Counted from the first letter of the stretch, positions 33,653 through 43,533 are shown. The stretch: 64,000 nucleotides of DNA from CAVRXQ01 sp963838845 (GCA_963838845.1 CAWISR010000002.1:868001-932000); one strand, 5' to 3'. Notes: generated by a model from the letters alone, not told the origin. Translations and numbers: made by a program.

Positions 33653-35295
33653 TTCCCGAGACCGTCGACGCGACGACGACGCCGGAGTGGTTCACGCTTG
33701 CAGAACACCGCGGCGCCGATCGAGAGGTGCACCTGCGCGAGTTCTTCGCATCGGATCCGGGTCGTGGCAAGCGCATGACCCTCGACGCCGGCGAGCTCCA
33801 CCTCGACTACTCGAAACACCGGCTCCGGCAAGACACCCTTGACACCCTCATTGCGCTCGCACGCCGTGTCGGCGTCGAGGCGTGGCGGGACGCGATGTTC
33901 TCGGGCGAGCACATCAACACGACCGAGAACCGCGCGGTGCTTCATATCGCGCTCCGAAAGCCGCGTGGCGATCACCTTGTCGTCGACGGTCAGGATGTCG
34001 TCGCCGACGTCCACCGGGTGCTCGACCGCATGGGCGTGCTCTCTGATGCGATCCGATCCGGGGAGTGGAAGGGCGCAACTGGAGAGCGCATTCGTGCCGT
34101 CGTGAACATCGGCATCGGGGGTTCGGATCTCGGGCCGGCAATGGCCTACGAGGCGCTGCGCGACTACGCGACGGAGGGAATCACGTGCCGTTTCGTCTCG
34201 AACGTTGACCCGGTCGACCTGTGGCAGAAAACGACTGACCTCGACCCGGCTGAGACGCTCTTTGTTGTCTCCTCGAAGACGTTCACCACCTTGGAGACGC
34301 TGACGAACGCCCGCGCCGCGAAGGCGTGGCTGCTAGCCGGTCTCGGCACCGACGAATCGGCGACGGCGCGCCACTTCGTCGCTGTCTCGACGAACACCGA
34401 TCAAGTCCGGGCCTTCGGCATCGACCCCGAGAACATGCTCGAGTTCTGGGACTGGGTCGGCGGGCGCTACTCGTTCGACTCAGCGATCGGGTTCTCGCTG
34501 ATGTGCGCGATCGGCAAGGAGCGCTTCGCAGAGATGCTCGCGGGCTTCCACGCGATCGACGAGCACTTCAAGACGGCGCCGCTCGAAGCGAACATGCCGG
34601 TGATCCAAGGGATGCTGAACCTCTGGTACAACAACTTCTTCGCCGCGCAAAGCCATGTTGTGCTCGCCTATTCCGAGCGGCTTGCACGCTTCGCCGCGTA
34701 CCTGCAGCAGCTCACGATGGAGTCGAACGGCAAATCCGTCCGCCGCGACGGCAGCGAGGTCACGACGCAGTCCGGCGAGATCTTTTGGGGTGAGCCGGGC
34801 ACGAACGGACAGCACGCCTTTTACCAACTCCTCCATCAGGGACGAAAGCTCGTGCCTGCCGACTTCATCGGCTTCGCGAACTCGACTCGTGAGCACGGCG
34901 ACCAGCACGATTTGTTGATGGCGAACTGCTTCGCGCAGAGTGCGGCGTTGGCCTTTGGGCGGACGGCGGAGGAGATCGCGGCAACTGGTGTCCCCGCGGC
35001 GCTCGTCTCGCACAAGGTGATGCCGGGAAACCATCCGAGCTCGACCATCCTCGCCCCGAAGCTCACGCCGTCGGTGCTCGGGCAGCTCGTCGCGCTCTAC
35101 GAGCACACGGTGTTCGTGGAGGGGATCGTCTGGGGCATCGACTCGTTTGACCAATGGGGCGTCGAGCTCGGCAAGCAGATGGCGAGCACGCTCGCGCCGT
35201 CGCTCAGCGCGACGGAGACGCCTGACCTCACGGACCAGGACAGCTCTTCGTCCGGCCTCGTCGAATGGTTCCGAAAGGAAAGGGCGCGCGCATGA
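33649..35295 (+). CDS. pgi: Glucose-6-phosphate isomerase
   Basis: The 548-aa enzyme interconverts glucose 6-phosphate and fructose 6-phosphate. It has IGIGGSDLGPAMAYEAL, SKTFTTLETLTNARA, GGRYSFDSAIG and the C-terminal SFDQWGVELGKQ signature, all intact. Its GTG start overlaps the gnd stop (GTGA) and its stop overlaps the zwf start (ATGA), so translation is coupled along the operon. The full length matches the long bacterial form. Confidence 0.95.
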   Translation: MIPETVDATTTPEWFTLAEHRGADREVHLREFFASDPGRGKRMTLDAGELHLDYSKHRLRQDTLDTLIALARRVGVEAWRDAMFSGEHINTTENRAVLHIALRKPRGDHLVVDGQDVVADVHRVLDRMGVLSDAIRSGEWKGATGERIRAVVNIGIGGSDLGPAMAYEALRDYATEGITCRFVSNVDPVDLWQKTTDLDPAETLFVVSSKTFTTLETLTNARAAKAWLLAGLGTDESATARHFVAVSTNTDQVRAFGIDPENMLEFWDWVGGRYSFDSAIGFSLMCAIGKERFAEMLAGFHAIDEHFKTAPLEANMPVIQGMLNLWYNNFFAAQSHVVLAYSERLARFAAYLQQLTMESNGKSVRRDGSEVTTQSGEIFWGEPGTNGQHAFYQLLHQGRKLVPADFIGFANSTREHGDQHDLLMANCFAQSAALAFGRTAEEIAATGVPAALVSHKVMPGNHPSSTILAPKLTPSVLGQLVALYEHTVFVEGIVWGIDSFDQWGVELGKQMASTLAPSLSATETPDLTDQDSSSSGLVEWFRKERARA

Positions 35296-36689
35296 TCGAC
35301 CGACCGAAAGCGTTCGTGCTGTTCGGAATCACCGGCGATCTCGCGAAGAAGCTCCTCCTCCCGGCGCTGTACCACCTCGAGGAGCGCAAGGTGCTCGACG
35401 TCCCAATCGTCGGTGTCGCGCTCACCGACCTCGACGAGGACGGGCTTATCAAAAAGGTGCGCGAGGAGCTCTCGGAATCGCTCAGTGTCGACGACTCGGT
35501 CTTCGATCGGCTCGCGAAGCGAATCTCGCTCGTGGCAGGCGACTACGCGAAACCCGACACCTTCAAAGCTCTCGTCGCGAAGCTCGGGAGGACCTCGGAC
35601 CACTACGTGCACTACCTCGCTGTACCGCCGTCGCTGTTCGCGACGGTCGCGGAGGGCATCGCTGGCGTCGGCCTCAACGCGGAGTCGCGCCTCGTCGTCG
35701 AAAAGCCCTTCGGTCACGACTACAACTCGGCCGTCCAGCTCAACATCGAGCTTCACAAGTTCTTCCCCGAGGACCGGATCTTCCGCGTCGACCACTTCCT
35801 CGGCAAGGAACCGATCGAGGACCTCTTGATGTTCCGGTTCGCGAACTCGTTGCTCGAACCGCTCTGGAACCGGGCGTACGTCAGGTCCGTGCAGATCACG
35901 ATGGCCGAGGAGTTCGACGTGGCTGATCGAGGCTCGTTCTACGACTCGGTCGGGACGATCCGCGACGTTTTGGAGAACCACCTTTTGCAGCTGCTCTCGT
36001 ACCTCGCGATGGACCCGCCCGTCTCCGACAGCGCCGACGCGCTGAGAGACGAGCAGGTTCGTCTTGTGAAGTCCGTGCGGACGATCTCCCGATCCGAGTG
36101 CGTCCGCGGCCAATACGAGGGCTATCTCGACGTCGAAGGGGTGCGGAAGGGCTCGACGACCGAGACGTACGTCGCCGTGCGGCTGTTCATCGACAACTGG
36201 CGGTGGGCGGATGTCCCGTTTGTCATCCGCGCCGGCAAGTGCCTCCCGGCGACGGCTATCGAGGTCGTCGTCGAGCTGCGCCGCCCGCCGATGTTGCTCT
36301 TCGCCGCGAGCGAAGGACAACGCCCCGAACCGAACCTCATCCGGTTCCACATCCAGCCGCAGGCTGCCCTGACCTTCGAGCTCTTGGGCAAGGCCCCCGG
36401 GCCGAAGGATGCGACGAAGCAGATCCTCGTCTCGGTCGACCTAAGCCGAGCACTCGGACCAGCAGAGGACGCCTACGAGCGGGTCGTCTGCGATGTGCTC
36501 GCGGGCGACCAGCGGCACTTCGCGCGCGAGGACATGGTCGAACAAGAGTGGCGGATCGTCGGCGAGATCCTCGACGAAACCGAGGCGCCTGTCGTCTATG
36601 CGCCTGGCTCGTGGGGTCCGCCCGAGGCCGAGCACCTTGCGCCTGGCGGCTGGATCGAGGTGAAGAACGCTCCGCTCCTCGAGAACTGA
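35292..36689 (+). CDS. zwf: Glucose-6-phosphate 1-dehydrogenase
   Basis: The 465-aa enzyme oxidises glucose 6-phosphate to the lactone and makes NADPH. It has GITGDLAKKLLLPALYHL for nucleotide binding, VVEKPFGHD and the active site RVDHFLGKEP with the catalytic His. It is the last gene of the gnd-pgi-zwf operon. The ATG at 35292 overlaps the pgi stop, and AAAGGAAAGG lies upstream. The first residues of a longer open frame are rejected. Confidence 0.95.
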   Translation: MIDRPKAFVLFGITGDLAKKLLLPALYHLEERKVLDVPIVGVALTDLDEDGLIKKVREELSESLSVDDSVFDRLAKRISLVAGDYAKPDTFKALVAKLGRTSDHYVHYLAVPPSLFATVAEGIAGVGLNAESRLVVEKPFGHDYNSAVQLNIELHKFFPEDRIFRVDHFLGKEPIEDLLMFRFANSLLEPLWNRAYVRSVQITMAEEFDVADRGSFYDSVGTIRDVLENHLLQLLSYLAMDPPVSDSADALRDEQVRLVKSVRTISRSECVRGQYEGYLDVEGVRKGSTTETYVAVRLFIDNWRWADVPFVIRAGKCLPATAIEVVVELRRPPMLLFAASEGQRPEPNLIRFHIQPQAALTFELLGKAPGPKDATKQILVSVDLSRALGPAEDAYERVVCDVLAGDQRHFAREDMVEQEWRIVGEILDETEAPVVYAPGSWGPPEAEHLAPGGWIEVKNAPLLEN

Positions 36690-36709
36690 GCGGCTTCGAA
36701 GAACGAGGA

Positions 36710-37471
36710 CTAGGTAGGCACCTTCGCGTAGGCGATCGTCGAGGTCGGGACGATCACATTGATGTGTTCGCCCCACCGGCCGAACTGCGTCACTGACTTG
36801 AGGCTGCCCTGAGTCGCGGTCAGCTCGAGCGGCAGCTTTGTGCCGCTCGAAGCGATGTCCAGCGCGAGGTCGACCGTCGCCGAGTTCTCCGTCGCCGTCC
36901 ACTTCATCGCGAAGACGTTGTGCCCGTTCAACGTGTCGCTCGTCACCTTGACCGACTTCGTGCTCGTCGGCAACAGGTCGGTTGTCAGTGGGCCGATCGT
37001 GCCGCCGGCGATGATGTTCTTGAACTGCGTCGATCCCTGCTTGACGACGATCCATTTGCTGCCGACGGCCTTCGCTCCCTTCGTGGAGAGCCCGACGATC
37101 TTTTCGAGCCCGGTGGCGTTACCCGAGACGTAGGCAGCTTTCGACGTGAAGCGGACGCTCGCGGTTGCCGTGCCGAACACGATCGATTCGAGCCCGTTCG
37201 ATTTCCCGGCGTCCTCGGTGACGGTTTCGCTCTGCTTGGTCGACTTGTCGGTCGAATTGATGGTGACACGCACGCTCGACTGACCCGACATCGTCTTTTT
37301 GGTCTCGGCGATGAGTTGTTTCGGGCTCGGAACCGATCCGCGCGGGACGATCCGAGCGGTTGCCGCGCCCGATGACGGCGGCGCGACGCCGAGCACGGTG
37401 GCGACGACCGCGCCACTGAGACCGACGAGCGCGATGACGCGCCAAAACCGCGCGGGCAAATAGGGGGTCAT
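36710..37471 (-). CDS. Exported LppX/LprG-like protein
   Basis: The 253-aa protein has a signal peptide (FWRVIALVGLSGAVVATVLG) without a lipobox Cys, so it is probably secreted or anchored only by the signal. The mature part, with repeated Ser/Thr/Lys-rich strands and the end FGRWGEHINVIVPTSTIAYAKV, resembles the LppX/LprAFG lipid-carrier fold of actinobacteria (about 200 residues). It may carry lipids through the cell envelope. The match is by layout and ending rather than by invariant residues. It converges with zwf. Confidence 0.6.
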   Translation of the reverse strand: MTPYLPARFWRVIALVGLSGAVVATVLGVAPPSSGAATARIVPRGSVPSPKQLIAETKKTMSGQSSVRVTINSTDKSTKQSETVTEDAGKSNGLESIVFGTATASVRFTSKAAYVSGNATGLEKIVGLSTKGAKAVGSKWIVVKQGSTQFKNIIAGGTIGPLTTDLLPTSTKSVKVTSDTLNGHNVFAMKWTATENSATVDLALDIASSGTKLPLELTATQGSLKSVTQFGRWGEHINVIVPTSTIAYAKVPT

Positions 37472-37524
37472 CGCGAAAGATTACCTGCGCCGCGATGCCC
37501 CGAGTACACGTCGGGGAGCGGCGC

Positions 37525-38043
37525 TTACGCCTTCACGACGAACCAGGTCCCGCCGACGCCCTCACCGTTCGTCTGCCCGGGGCTTGTGTCGGCGGCGTAT
37601 CGGTACACGGGCAGGCCCTTGTAGGTGACCTGCAGCGCCGTGCCGCGCTTTCGCGTGCCGAGCAGTGACTGTTTGACACCGCTTCCCGCCGTGGCGTGGG
37701 TGACGCCTTTTGGCAGCAAAAGTGGTGGCCACGCCGCGGTGCATCCGCCGGTGCAGGCGAGCTTCTTCGCCGTGTCGAGGGTGAAGTGGTACAGGGTGTA
37801 GCCGGAGCTCGTGGCGAGAATCGTCCCGAGCTTGCCATGCTTCGTCGCCTTCACGACGACCGACGACGTCGAGCGCGAATGTTGAAGCGTGTGGAGGTGA
37901 TGGGCAGATCGCGCGTGCGGCGTGGATGCCGCAGCCGATGGATAGGCGGCAAAAGCGACGACCGCGGCAGCGAGGCAGGCGGTGCTGAAGACCCGGGCCG
38001 CCCGATGCCTTAGCCCGCTGGCGTTTGCAGTCGCGAGCTGCAT
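37525..38043 (-). CDS. Secreted repeat protein (Lipoprotein_15 family)
   Basis: The protein has a signal peptide (VFSTACLAAAVVAFAAYPSA) and a conserved domain with LGTILATSSGYTLYHFT, CTGGCTAAWPPLLLP, LGTRKRGTALQVTYKGLPVY and GEGVGGTWFVV, the hallmark of the COG4315/PF03640 family of secreted proteins of unknown function. The two Cys in CTGGC may form a disulfide or bind metal. The ATG at 38043 has GGAGG upstream. It is a separate unit 53 bases downstream of the LppX-like gene start. Confidence 0.85.
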   Translation of the reverse strand: MQLATANASGLRHRAARVFSTACLAAAVVAFAAYPSAAASTPHARSAHHLHTLQHSRSTSSVVVKATKHGKLGTILATSSGYTLYHFTLDTAKKLACTGGCTAAWPPLLLPKGVTHATAGSGVKQSLLGTRKRGTALQVTYKGLPVYRYAADTSPGQTNGEGVGGTWFVVKA

Positions 38044-38142
38044 GGTTCCTCCTCGTTTGTTGCAGAGCTGCTGACGTCTAAACAACGTTCTCGGTGACGG
38101 TTCGGATTGCGGAGGCCTTCGTCGGCACCTTCCCGGGGGTGT

Positions 38143-39936
38143 TCACGACGATGGCGAGGCGGCTTCGAGGACGGATCGGACCTTCGCGAGCTGTGCTTTC
38201 GCGCTCGCGGCATCGATGCGGCTCTGGCGCTCGAGGTCGGCGCAGGTGTCAAGCACCGCGTCGAGGAAAGGCGACGGTTCGCGCGATTGCGACCTCGCAC
38301 CGAAGGAGCGGTGACGCGCCCACGAGCAGTGCAGCTCGGACGTCGCGCGGCTGAGCGCGACGTAAAAGAGCCGTCTTTCTTCTTCGATCGCCGGTCGAGC
38401 CATCGCGTGCGCGATCGGCAAGAGGCCGACCTCGATTCCCGTGACGAAGACGACGGGCCATTCGAGACCCTTCGCGCGGTGGAAGGTCAATAACTCGACA
38501 CCGTCTTCGACGACATCGAAGAGGCCCTCCTTCGACGCGTCATCGAGGTAGCGGAGGAATCCTTTTGCGGTCGGCTGAGACTCGCTCGCGGCGTAATCCG
38601 CCGCAAGACGCAACGTCGCTTCGCGGCGCGAGACGGAAACGCGTTCGTCGGCTTCGCCGGATCGCGAAGGTGTCCTCAGGTCGCCGAGCCACCGCAGGAA
38701 GGCGCCGGCGCCGCCGAATCGATCGAGGCCATCGATCGCCTCGACGATCTCCGGTCCGTTGTCCCAGCGCAGCGGCGTCGACCCACGATGAGGAATACCG
38801 GCCGCGTCGAACGCCTGCTCGAACGCCTCGAGCTGACCGTTCGTACGAGCGAGCACCGCGAAGAGGCGCCAGGAAATCCCCGGCTCGTAGCGGCGGCGGA
38901 TCGCGGCCGCTACGCCGAGCGCTTCTTCCCGATCGGATTCGTATCCCGTGACGGTCGGCGTCGGCCCGTCGCTCAACACCGCAACCTGCGCGCCCGCCGC
39001 GTCTCGCAAGACCGAGCAAGCAACAGAGACGACCTGGGGCGTCGAGCGGTAGTTCGTCGAGAGCTCGAGCACCGTCGCCCCGGGATACCGCCGGGGAAAC
39101 TCCAAGACCGCCGAGGGATCGGCGCCGTTCCAGCCGTAGATGGCCTGTTTCGCGTCACCGACGGCGAAGAGGTCCTCGCGTTCGCCGAGCCAGGCGTCGA
39201 GCAGACGCAGCTGCGCCGGGTTCGCGTCCTGCAGTTCGTCGACGAACAGGTGACGGAATTTCCACCGCTCGACTGCGGCGAACCCCGGGTTCTCGAGGAT
39301 CTCCGCCGCGACTCGGTCCAGGAGGTCGTCGAAGTCCAAAAAGCCCGACCGCGCCTTTTCGGCTTCGTAGCCGGCAAACCACTCGGCCACCTTCGGCGCG
39401 TCGACGGGGATGCGCCGTTCGGCGCGGCGGGATTCCGCCGCGTACCCGTCCGGAGCGATCCGTCGCGCCTTTGCCCACTCGATCTCGGTGGCGATCGCGG
39501 CGAGCAGCTCGCGGCGGGGGAGTCGCGACCCTTTCGAGTCGGGGCGCCGTGCCGCGGGGATCACCTTTGCGAGGAAGCGGACCTTTGAATCGAGGACGCG
39601 GGGAGGTTCACATCCTCCGTCGATGGCCCGCTCACGCAGCTGCGCGAGCGCGATCGCGTGGAAGGTCCCGGCGGTGACACCCGCGGGCAGGCCGAGCTCG
39701 CCGAGGCGGCCCCGCAGCTCTGAGGCGGCCTTTCTCGTGAACGTCAGCGCCAGCACGTGCGACGCGGCGGCGCCACCCGTCGCCACGCGCCAGGCGATCC
39801 GGCGGGTGAGGATGCGCGTCTTGCCTGCGCCTGCGCCCGCGATCACGAGCAATGGCGTGGCGTCCGAGGTGATCGCCGCGCGCTGTTCCTCATCGCATCC
39901 GGCGAGGATGCGCCCCTTGTCGACGTCGCCAAGCAT
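38143..39936 (-). CDS. UvrD/PcrA-like superfamily 1 DNA helicase
   Basis: The 597-aa protein has AGAGAGKTRILTRRIAW (Walker A), LFVDELQDANPAQLRLL (motif II), GDAKQAIYGWNGADP (motif III), STNYRSTPQVV (motif IV), LLTFHRAKGLEWPVVFV (motif V) and ERRLFYVALSRATSELH (motif VI). It is shorter than standard UvrD (about 720) and lacks a clear HRDC or Tudor-like C terminus, so it is a compact paralogue. It unwinds DNA in repair or at stalled forks. No SOS box is visible upstream. It diverges from the hydrolase gene at 40016. Confidence 0.88.
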   Translation of the reverse strand: MLGDVDKGRILAGCDEEQRAAITSDATPLLVIAGAGAGKTRILTRRIAWRVATGGAAASHVLALTFTRKAASELRGRLGELGLPAGVTAGTFHAIALAQLRERAIDGGCEPPRVLDSKVRFLAKVIPAARRPDSKGSRLPRRELLAAIATEIEWAKARRIAPDGYAAESRRAERRIPVDAPKVAEWFAGYEAEKARSGFLDFDDLLDRVAAEILENPGFAAVERWKFRHLFVDELQDANPAQLRLLDAWLGEREDLFAVGDAKQAIYGWNGADPSAVLEFPRRYPGATVLELSTNYRSTPQVVSVACSVLRDAAGAQVAVLSDGPTPTVTGYESDREEALGVAAAIRRRYEPGISWRLFAVLARTNGQLEAFEQAFDAAGIPHRGSTPLRWDNGPEIVEAIDGLDRFGGAGAFLRWLGDLRTPSRSGEADERVSVSRREATLRLAADYAASESQPTAKGFLRYLDDASKEGLFDVVEDGVELLTFHRAKGLEWPVVFVTGIEVGLLPIAHAMARPAIEEERRLFYVALSRATSELHCSWARHRSFGARSQSREPSPFLDAVLDTCADLERQSRIDAASAKAQLAKVRSVLEAASPSS

Positions 39937-40015
39937 TGAGCGGACCGTATCGCGGCCCTGTCACTTCAGGCGCACGATCAGCGAGAGGCGCCCGCTACCC
40001 AGATATGGTCCGGTC

Positions 40016-40768
40016 GTGCTCAGCGCTTTTCTGGGAGGCACGGTCTTCGGCGAGGTCTACGGCTCCGAGCCCGCCCGCGTGCTCGCGTTCCACGGCTGGG
40101 GCCGCTCTCACGACGACTTTCGGGACGTACTGTCCGGGGCTTCGGCGGGGGGACGTCCGCTCGACGCGATCGCCATCGACCTCCCCGGCTTCGGCGCCTC
40201 GCCGCCCCCGGCCGAGGTCTGGGGAGCGATGCAGTACGCCGCCGCGATCGAGCCGCTGCTTGATGAGATGGCCGAACGCGTCGTCGTCATCGGGCACTCC
40301 CGCGGGGGCGGCGTCGCCCTTGAGCTCGCGCGGCTCGCACCGAGCCGAGTCGAGGGATTGGTGCTCACGGGAGTCCCGATCACACCGGCGCGCGGAGAAC
40401 GCTCGCGGGCGACCACCAGGTTCCGGGTTGTGCGCGAGCTCGCGCATGTCGGTTTGGTGAGCGAAGCTCGCCTCGAGCGCGCTCGCGAGAAGTACGGATC
40501 GCGCGATTACCGCGCAGCCTCCGGAGTGATGCGCGGTGTCCTCGTGCGGGTCCTCGCGGAGGACTATACGGACACATTGCGCGCGATCGAGTGCCCGGTC
40601 ATCCTCGTCTGGGGATCAGAAGACGCCGCGGCACCAATCGCGCTTGCGCACGGCGCGCTTGAAGTCTTGAAGGATGGTCGTCTTGTCGAACTGCCCGGCG
40701 TCGGGCACTTCGTTCCGACGGTGGCGCCGGCGGCGCTCTACGACGCGGTGGTGACGCTGCAGCGATGA
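40016..40768 (+). CDS. Alpha/beta hydrolase
   Basis: The 250-aa protein has an oxyanion-hole FHGWGRSHDDF, the nucleophile elbow GHSRGGGVALELA, LVWGSEDAAAPI (Asp) and GVGHFVPTVAP (His), a full catalytic triad in normal order. The fold splits esters, amides or C-C bonds. The substrate is unknown. A GTG at 40016 gives the expected N terminus; the much longer open frame is a shadow of the helicase gene. Its stop overlaps the start of the Mur ligase gene (ATGA). Confidence 0.85.
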   Translation: MLSAFLGGTVFGEVYGSEPARVLAFHGWGRSHDDFRDVLSGASAGGRPLDAIAIDLPGFGASPPPAEVWGAMQYAAAIEPLLDEMAERVVVIGHSRGGGVALELARLAPSRVEGLVLTGVPITPARGERSRATTRFRVVRELAHVGLVSEARLERAREKYGSRDYRAASGVMRGVLVRVLAEDYTDTLRAIECPVILVWGSEDAAAPIALAHGALEVLKDGRLVELPGVGHFVPTVAPAALYDAVVTLQR

Positions 40769-42312
40769 TCGCGCTCGACGCGGCGGTCATCGCCGTCGCT
40801 GCGGTCGCCTCAGTCGCCGCCACGCTTCGATGGATTCGGGTCGCACAACGCGAGCACTACCTCGTCGGTTCGGTGATCCGATTCGCCTGGCGCTGGTGGG
40901 CGCGGGGAGCTGTCGACGCGTCGTTCGCATTCATCGCGCTCGCCGGAGCTGTCGCGAGCGGATTCGCGTCTGCCGCGGGATTCGCTTCGGGAGCGGTTGT
41001 CGCCATCGGCCCGCGCGGCTTGAGTCTGCGCGGCCGAACGGCGCCGCTTCGATGGACTCGTCGTCTGCGGACCGTCGTCTCCTTGGAGGCGACGTTCGCC
41101 GGTGTCGTTGTCGGCTCGACTGCGGGAGCGAGCGGGCTGCGTGGTGCGGTTACCGCTTCGGTAGCGTGCACGGTCGGCGTTCCCATTCTCCTCGAGCTCG
41201 CGCTGCTCTGTGACCGCCCAATCGAGGGGTTCATCGCGCGCCGGTTCGTGCGCACTGCGCGGGCCAGGCTCGAGACGATCAATCCCCTCGTCGTCGGCAT
41301 CACGGGTTCTTTCGGAAAGACCTCGACGAAGCGCTACCTCGAACACCTCCTTTCGGGATCGAAAGTTGTCGTCGCGAGCCCGAGGAGTTTCAACAACCAG
41401 GCGGGACTGGCGCGGGCGGTGAACGAAACGCTGACGCCCGAGGCCGAGGTGTTCATCGCCGAGATGGGGACATACGGGCCGGGGGAGATTGCCGCGATGA
41501 GCCGTTGGCTCAAACCGAGGATCGCCGCCATTACCGCGATCGGGCCGGTGCACCTCGAACGCTTCCGATCCCTTGAACGCACGCTCGCCGCGAAAGAGGA
41601 GATCCTTGTTGCCGCACAGATCGCTGTCTTGAACATCGACGATTCACGTCTCTCGTCGCTTGTCGATCGGCTCCGGCGCGAGGGCAAGCGTGTCATCGAG
41701 TGCTCCGCGGCGGGGAACCAGAGTGAGGTCACGTTGGTGATCGGCGACGACGACGTCGACGTCGCCATTTCGGGAGATTCCGTCGGCCGTGTCAGCATCG
41801 ATCCCCGAAAGCCGGTCGCCTGGGAGAACGTCGCCTGCGCGCTCGGGTTGGCGCGGGCGATCGGCGTGGACGCCAGGGTGCTCGTCGAGCGGCTCCGGTC
41901 ATTGCCGGCGGTTGAGCACCGGCTGACGGTGAACACATCGCCAACGGGCGTCGTCGTCCTCGACGACACGTACAACGCGAATCCGGCCGGGGCGCACCGC
42001 GCGCTGAGCGCGCTCGTCGAGAACAGTCAACCGGAGAGACGTCGCGTCGTCGTCACGCCGGGGATGGTCGAGCTCGGCGCGAGCCAGGCCGAGATGAATC
42101 GCGACTTCGCGGCGGAAGTCGTCAGCTTCGGCGCGGAACTCGTCGTCGTCGGCCGGACGAACCGTCGAGCGCTGCTCGCCGGCGCCGCGGACGACGGTTC
42201 CGCGCCGGTCGCGGTCGCCACCCGGGAGGAGGCGGTTGCGTGGGTGCGGAGCCATCTCGAAGGTGGTGACGTCGTGTTGTACGAGAACGACCTGCCCGAT
42301 CACTACCCGTAA
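40765..42312 (+). CDS. Mur ligase (MurF-like) with N-terminal membrane region
   Basis: The first 165 residues form several hydrophobic segments (for example FAFIALAGAVASGFASAAG and ACTVGVPILLELALL). The rest is a Mur ligase: the ATP loop GITGSFGKTSTKRYLEHLL, SFNNQAGLARAVNE, AEMGTYGPGEIAAM, AITAIGPVHLERF and LDDTYNANPAGAHRAL. This resembles MurF, which adds D-Ala-D-Ala to the UDP-MurNAc tripeptide, but standard MurF is soluble and about 450 residues. The membrane part suggests action on a lipid-linked or membrane-bound substrate. It is coupled to the hydrolase gene upstream and followed by a D-Ala-D-Ala-ligase-like gene. Confidence 0.8.
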   Translation: MIALDAAVIAVAAVASVAATLRWIRVAQREHYLVGSVIRFAWRWWARGAVDASFAFIALAGAVASGFASAAGFASGAVVAIGPRGLSLRGRTAPLRWTRRLRTVVSLEATFAGVVVGSTAGASGLRGAVTASVACTVGVPILLELALLCDRPIEGFIARRFVRTARARLETINPLVVGITGSFGKTSTKRYLEHLLSGSKVVVASPRSFNNQAGLARAVNETLTPEAEVFIAEMGTYGPGEIAAMSRWLKPRIAAITAIGPVHLERFRSLERTLAAKEEILVAAQIAVLNIDDSRLSSLVDRLRREGKRVIECSAAGNQSEVTLVIGDDDVDVAISGDSVGRVSIDPRKPVAWENVACALGLARAIGVDARVLVERLRSLPAVEHRLTVNTSPTGVVVLDDTYNANPAGAHRALSALVENSQPERRRVVVTPGMVELGASQAEMNRDFAAEVVSFGAELVVVGRTNRRALLAGAADDGSAPVAVATREEAVAWVRSHLEGGDVVLYENDLPDHYP

Positions 42313-42385
42313 GGGCGCGCGCAACGCGGGCATCTGCGCATCGGCGCCTGTCTTTGGCCGCAGAGCGTCTGCCTAGGATTGCCCC

Positions 42386-43516
42386 GTGAGCAGGACCTCG
42401 CCGAACGTCGCGGTGCTGTTCGGTGGCCCATCCCCAGAGCACGACGTCTCGGTACTCACCGGGCTGCAGACTGCTCGGGCGCTCGTGCACGCCTCGAGGA
42501 TTGGTGAGGTTCGCGCCTTGTATTGGACAAAGGGCGGCTCTTGGTTCGAAGTGCCGCCGACGCTCGAAGCGAGCGCCTTTGCGGACACGCTCCCGGAGAG
42601 CCGTCGACCGCTCGACCTCGTCGCCGCTTCGCCGGGCGGATTCATCCCGCGCCAAGGAAGGTTCGGCGGCCGCCACAAGCCGCTCGCGATCGACGTTGCG
42701 GTCGTGTGCTGCCACGGCGGTCCCGGCGAGGACGGGTCACTGCAAGGCGCCCTTGATTGCGCTGGGGCTGCGTACACCGGTCCGAGCGCGGCAAACGCAG
42801 CGCTCGGAATGGACAAGCTCGCGACGGCGGGTGTGCTCGGCACGGCGGGGATCCCGATCCTTCCGCGGCTCTCGTTCAACGAATCGACACCCGAGCCGAC
42901 CTTCCCCGGTCCGTACGTGGTGAAGCCGCGCTACGGCGGATCGTCGATCGGCATCGAGGTGGTGAAGGATTACGCGACCGCCCGCGCGTTGTTGTCCACG
43001 AACGCGCATCTGTGGCGGGGGGCGGTGATCGAACCGTACCGCGACGACCTTTTTGACGTGCAAGTCGCCGTGAAGACCTACCCGCAGTTGTCGCTTTCGG
43101 CGATCGAGCGACCGTTGGTGCGCGACGAAACGGCGGAGATCCTCGACTACGCGGACAAGTACGCCGGAGGCGAGGGGATGGCGAGTGCACCCCGGGAGCT
43201 GCCGGCGAAGATCCCCGACACGCTCGAGCGCGACCTGCGCTCGATCGCATCGGACGCGGCGGTCCTACTTGGCGCGCGCGGGGTGAACCGCATCGACTTC
43301 CTCACCGACGGAGAGCGGGCCTACGTGAACGAGATCAATACCATTCCCGGCTCGCTCGCGCGCCACCTGTTCATCAACCCGCACCTCGCGTTCTCATCGC
43401 TGTTGATGGACATGATCGAAGAGGCCTTCGAGCGACCCGCGATGACCTTCTCGTCGGCAGGTGCAGACGGCTCGGTCCTTCGCGAGGCGGGAAACATCGC
43501 GGCGAAGCTCGCCTGA
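42386..43516 (+). CDS. D-alanine-D-alanine ligase-like ATP-grasp enzyme
   Basis: The 376-aa protein has AVLFGGPSPEHDVSVLTG at the N terminus (Ddl signature GGxSxEHxVS), CCHGGPGEDGSLQGALD, YVVKPRYGGSSIGIEVV (ATP-grasp) and VNRIDFLTDGERAYVNEINT IPG at the C terminus. It joins two D-Ala, or a related pair, using ATP. Because it sits beside an unusual membrane Mur ligase, away from a division cell-wall cluster, it may be a second, specialised Ddl. The GTG start and a Mur ligase 73 bases upstream suggest one transcript. It is called ligase-like because a second ddl may exist elsewhere. Confidence 0.82.
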   Translation: MSRTSPNVAVLFGGPSPEHDVSVLTGLQTARALVHASRIGEVRALYWTKGGSWFEVPPTLEASAFADTLPESRRPLDLVAASPGGFIPRQGRFGGRHKPLAIDVAVVCCHGGPGEDGSLQGALDCAGAAYTGPSAANAALGMDKLATAGVLGTAGIPILPRLSFNESTPEPTFPGPYVVKPRYGGSSIGIEVVKDYATARALLSTNAHLWRGAVIEPYRDDLFDVQVAVKTYPQLSLSAIERPLVRDETAEILDYADKYAGGEGMASAPRELPAKIPDTLERDLRSIASDAAVLLGARGVNRIDFLTDGERAYVNEINTIPGSLARHLFINPHLAFSSLLMDMIEEAFERPAMTFSSAGADGSVLREAGNIAAKLA

Positions 43517-43533
43517 GTCGATCCGATCGTCCT

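Noticed and set aside
35097..36350. 417-residue leftward frame over zwf
   Set aside because: Shadow of zwf; composition is not protein-like.
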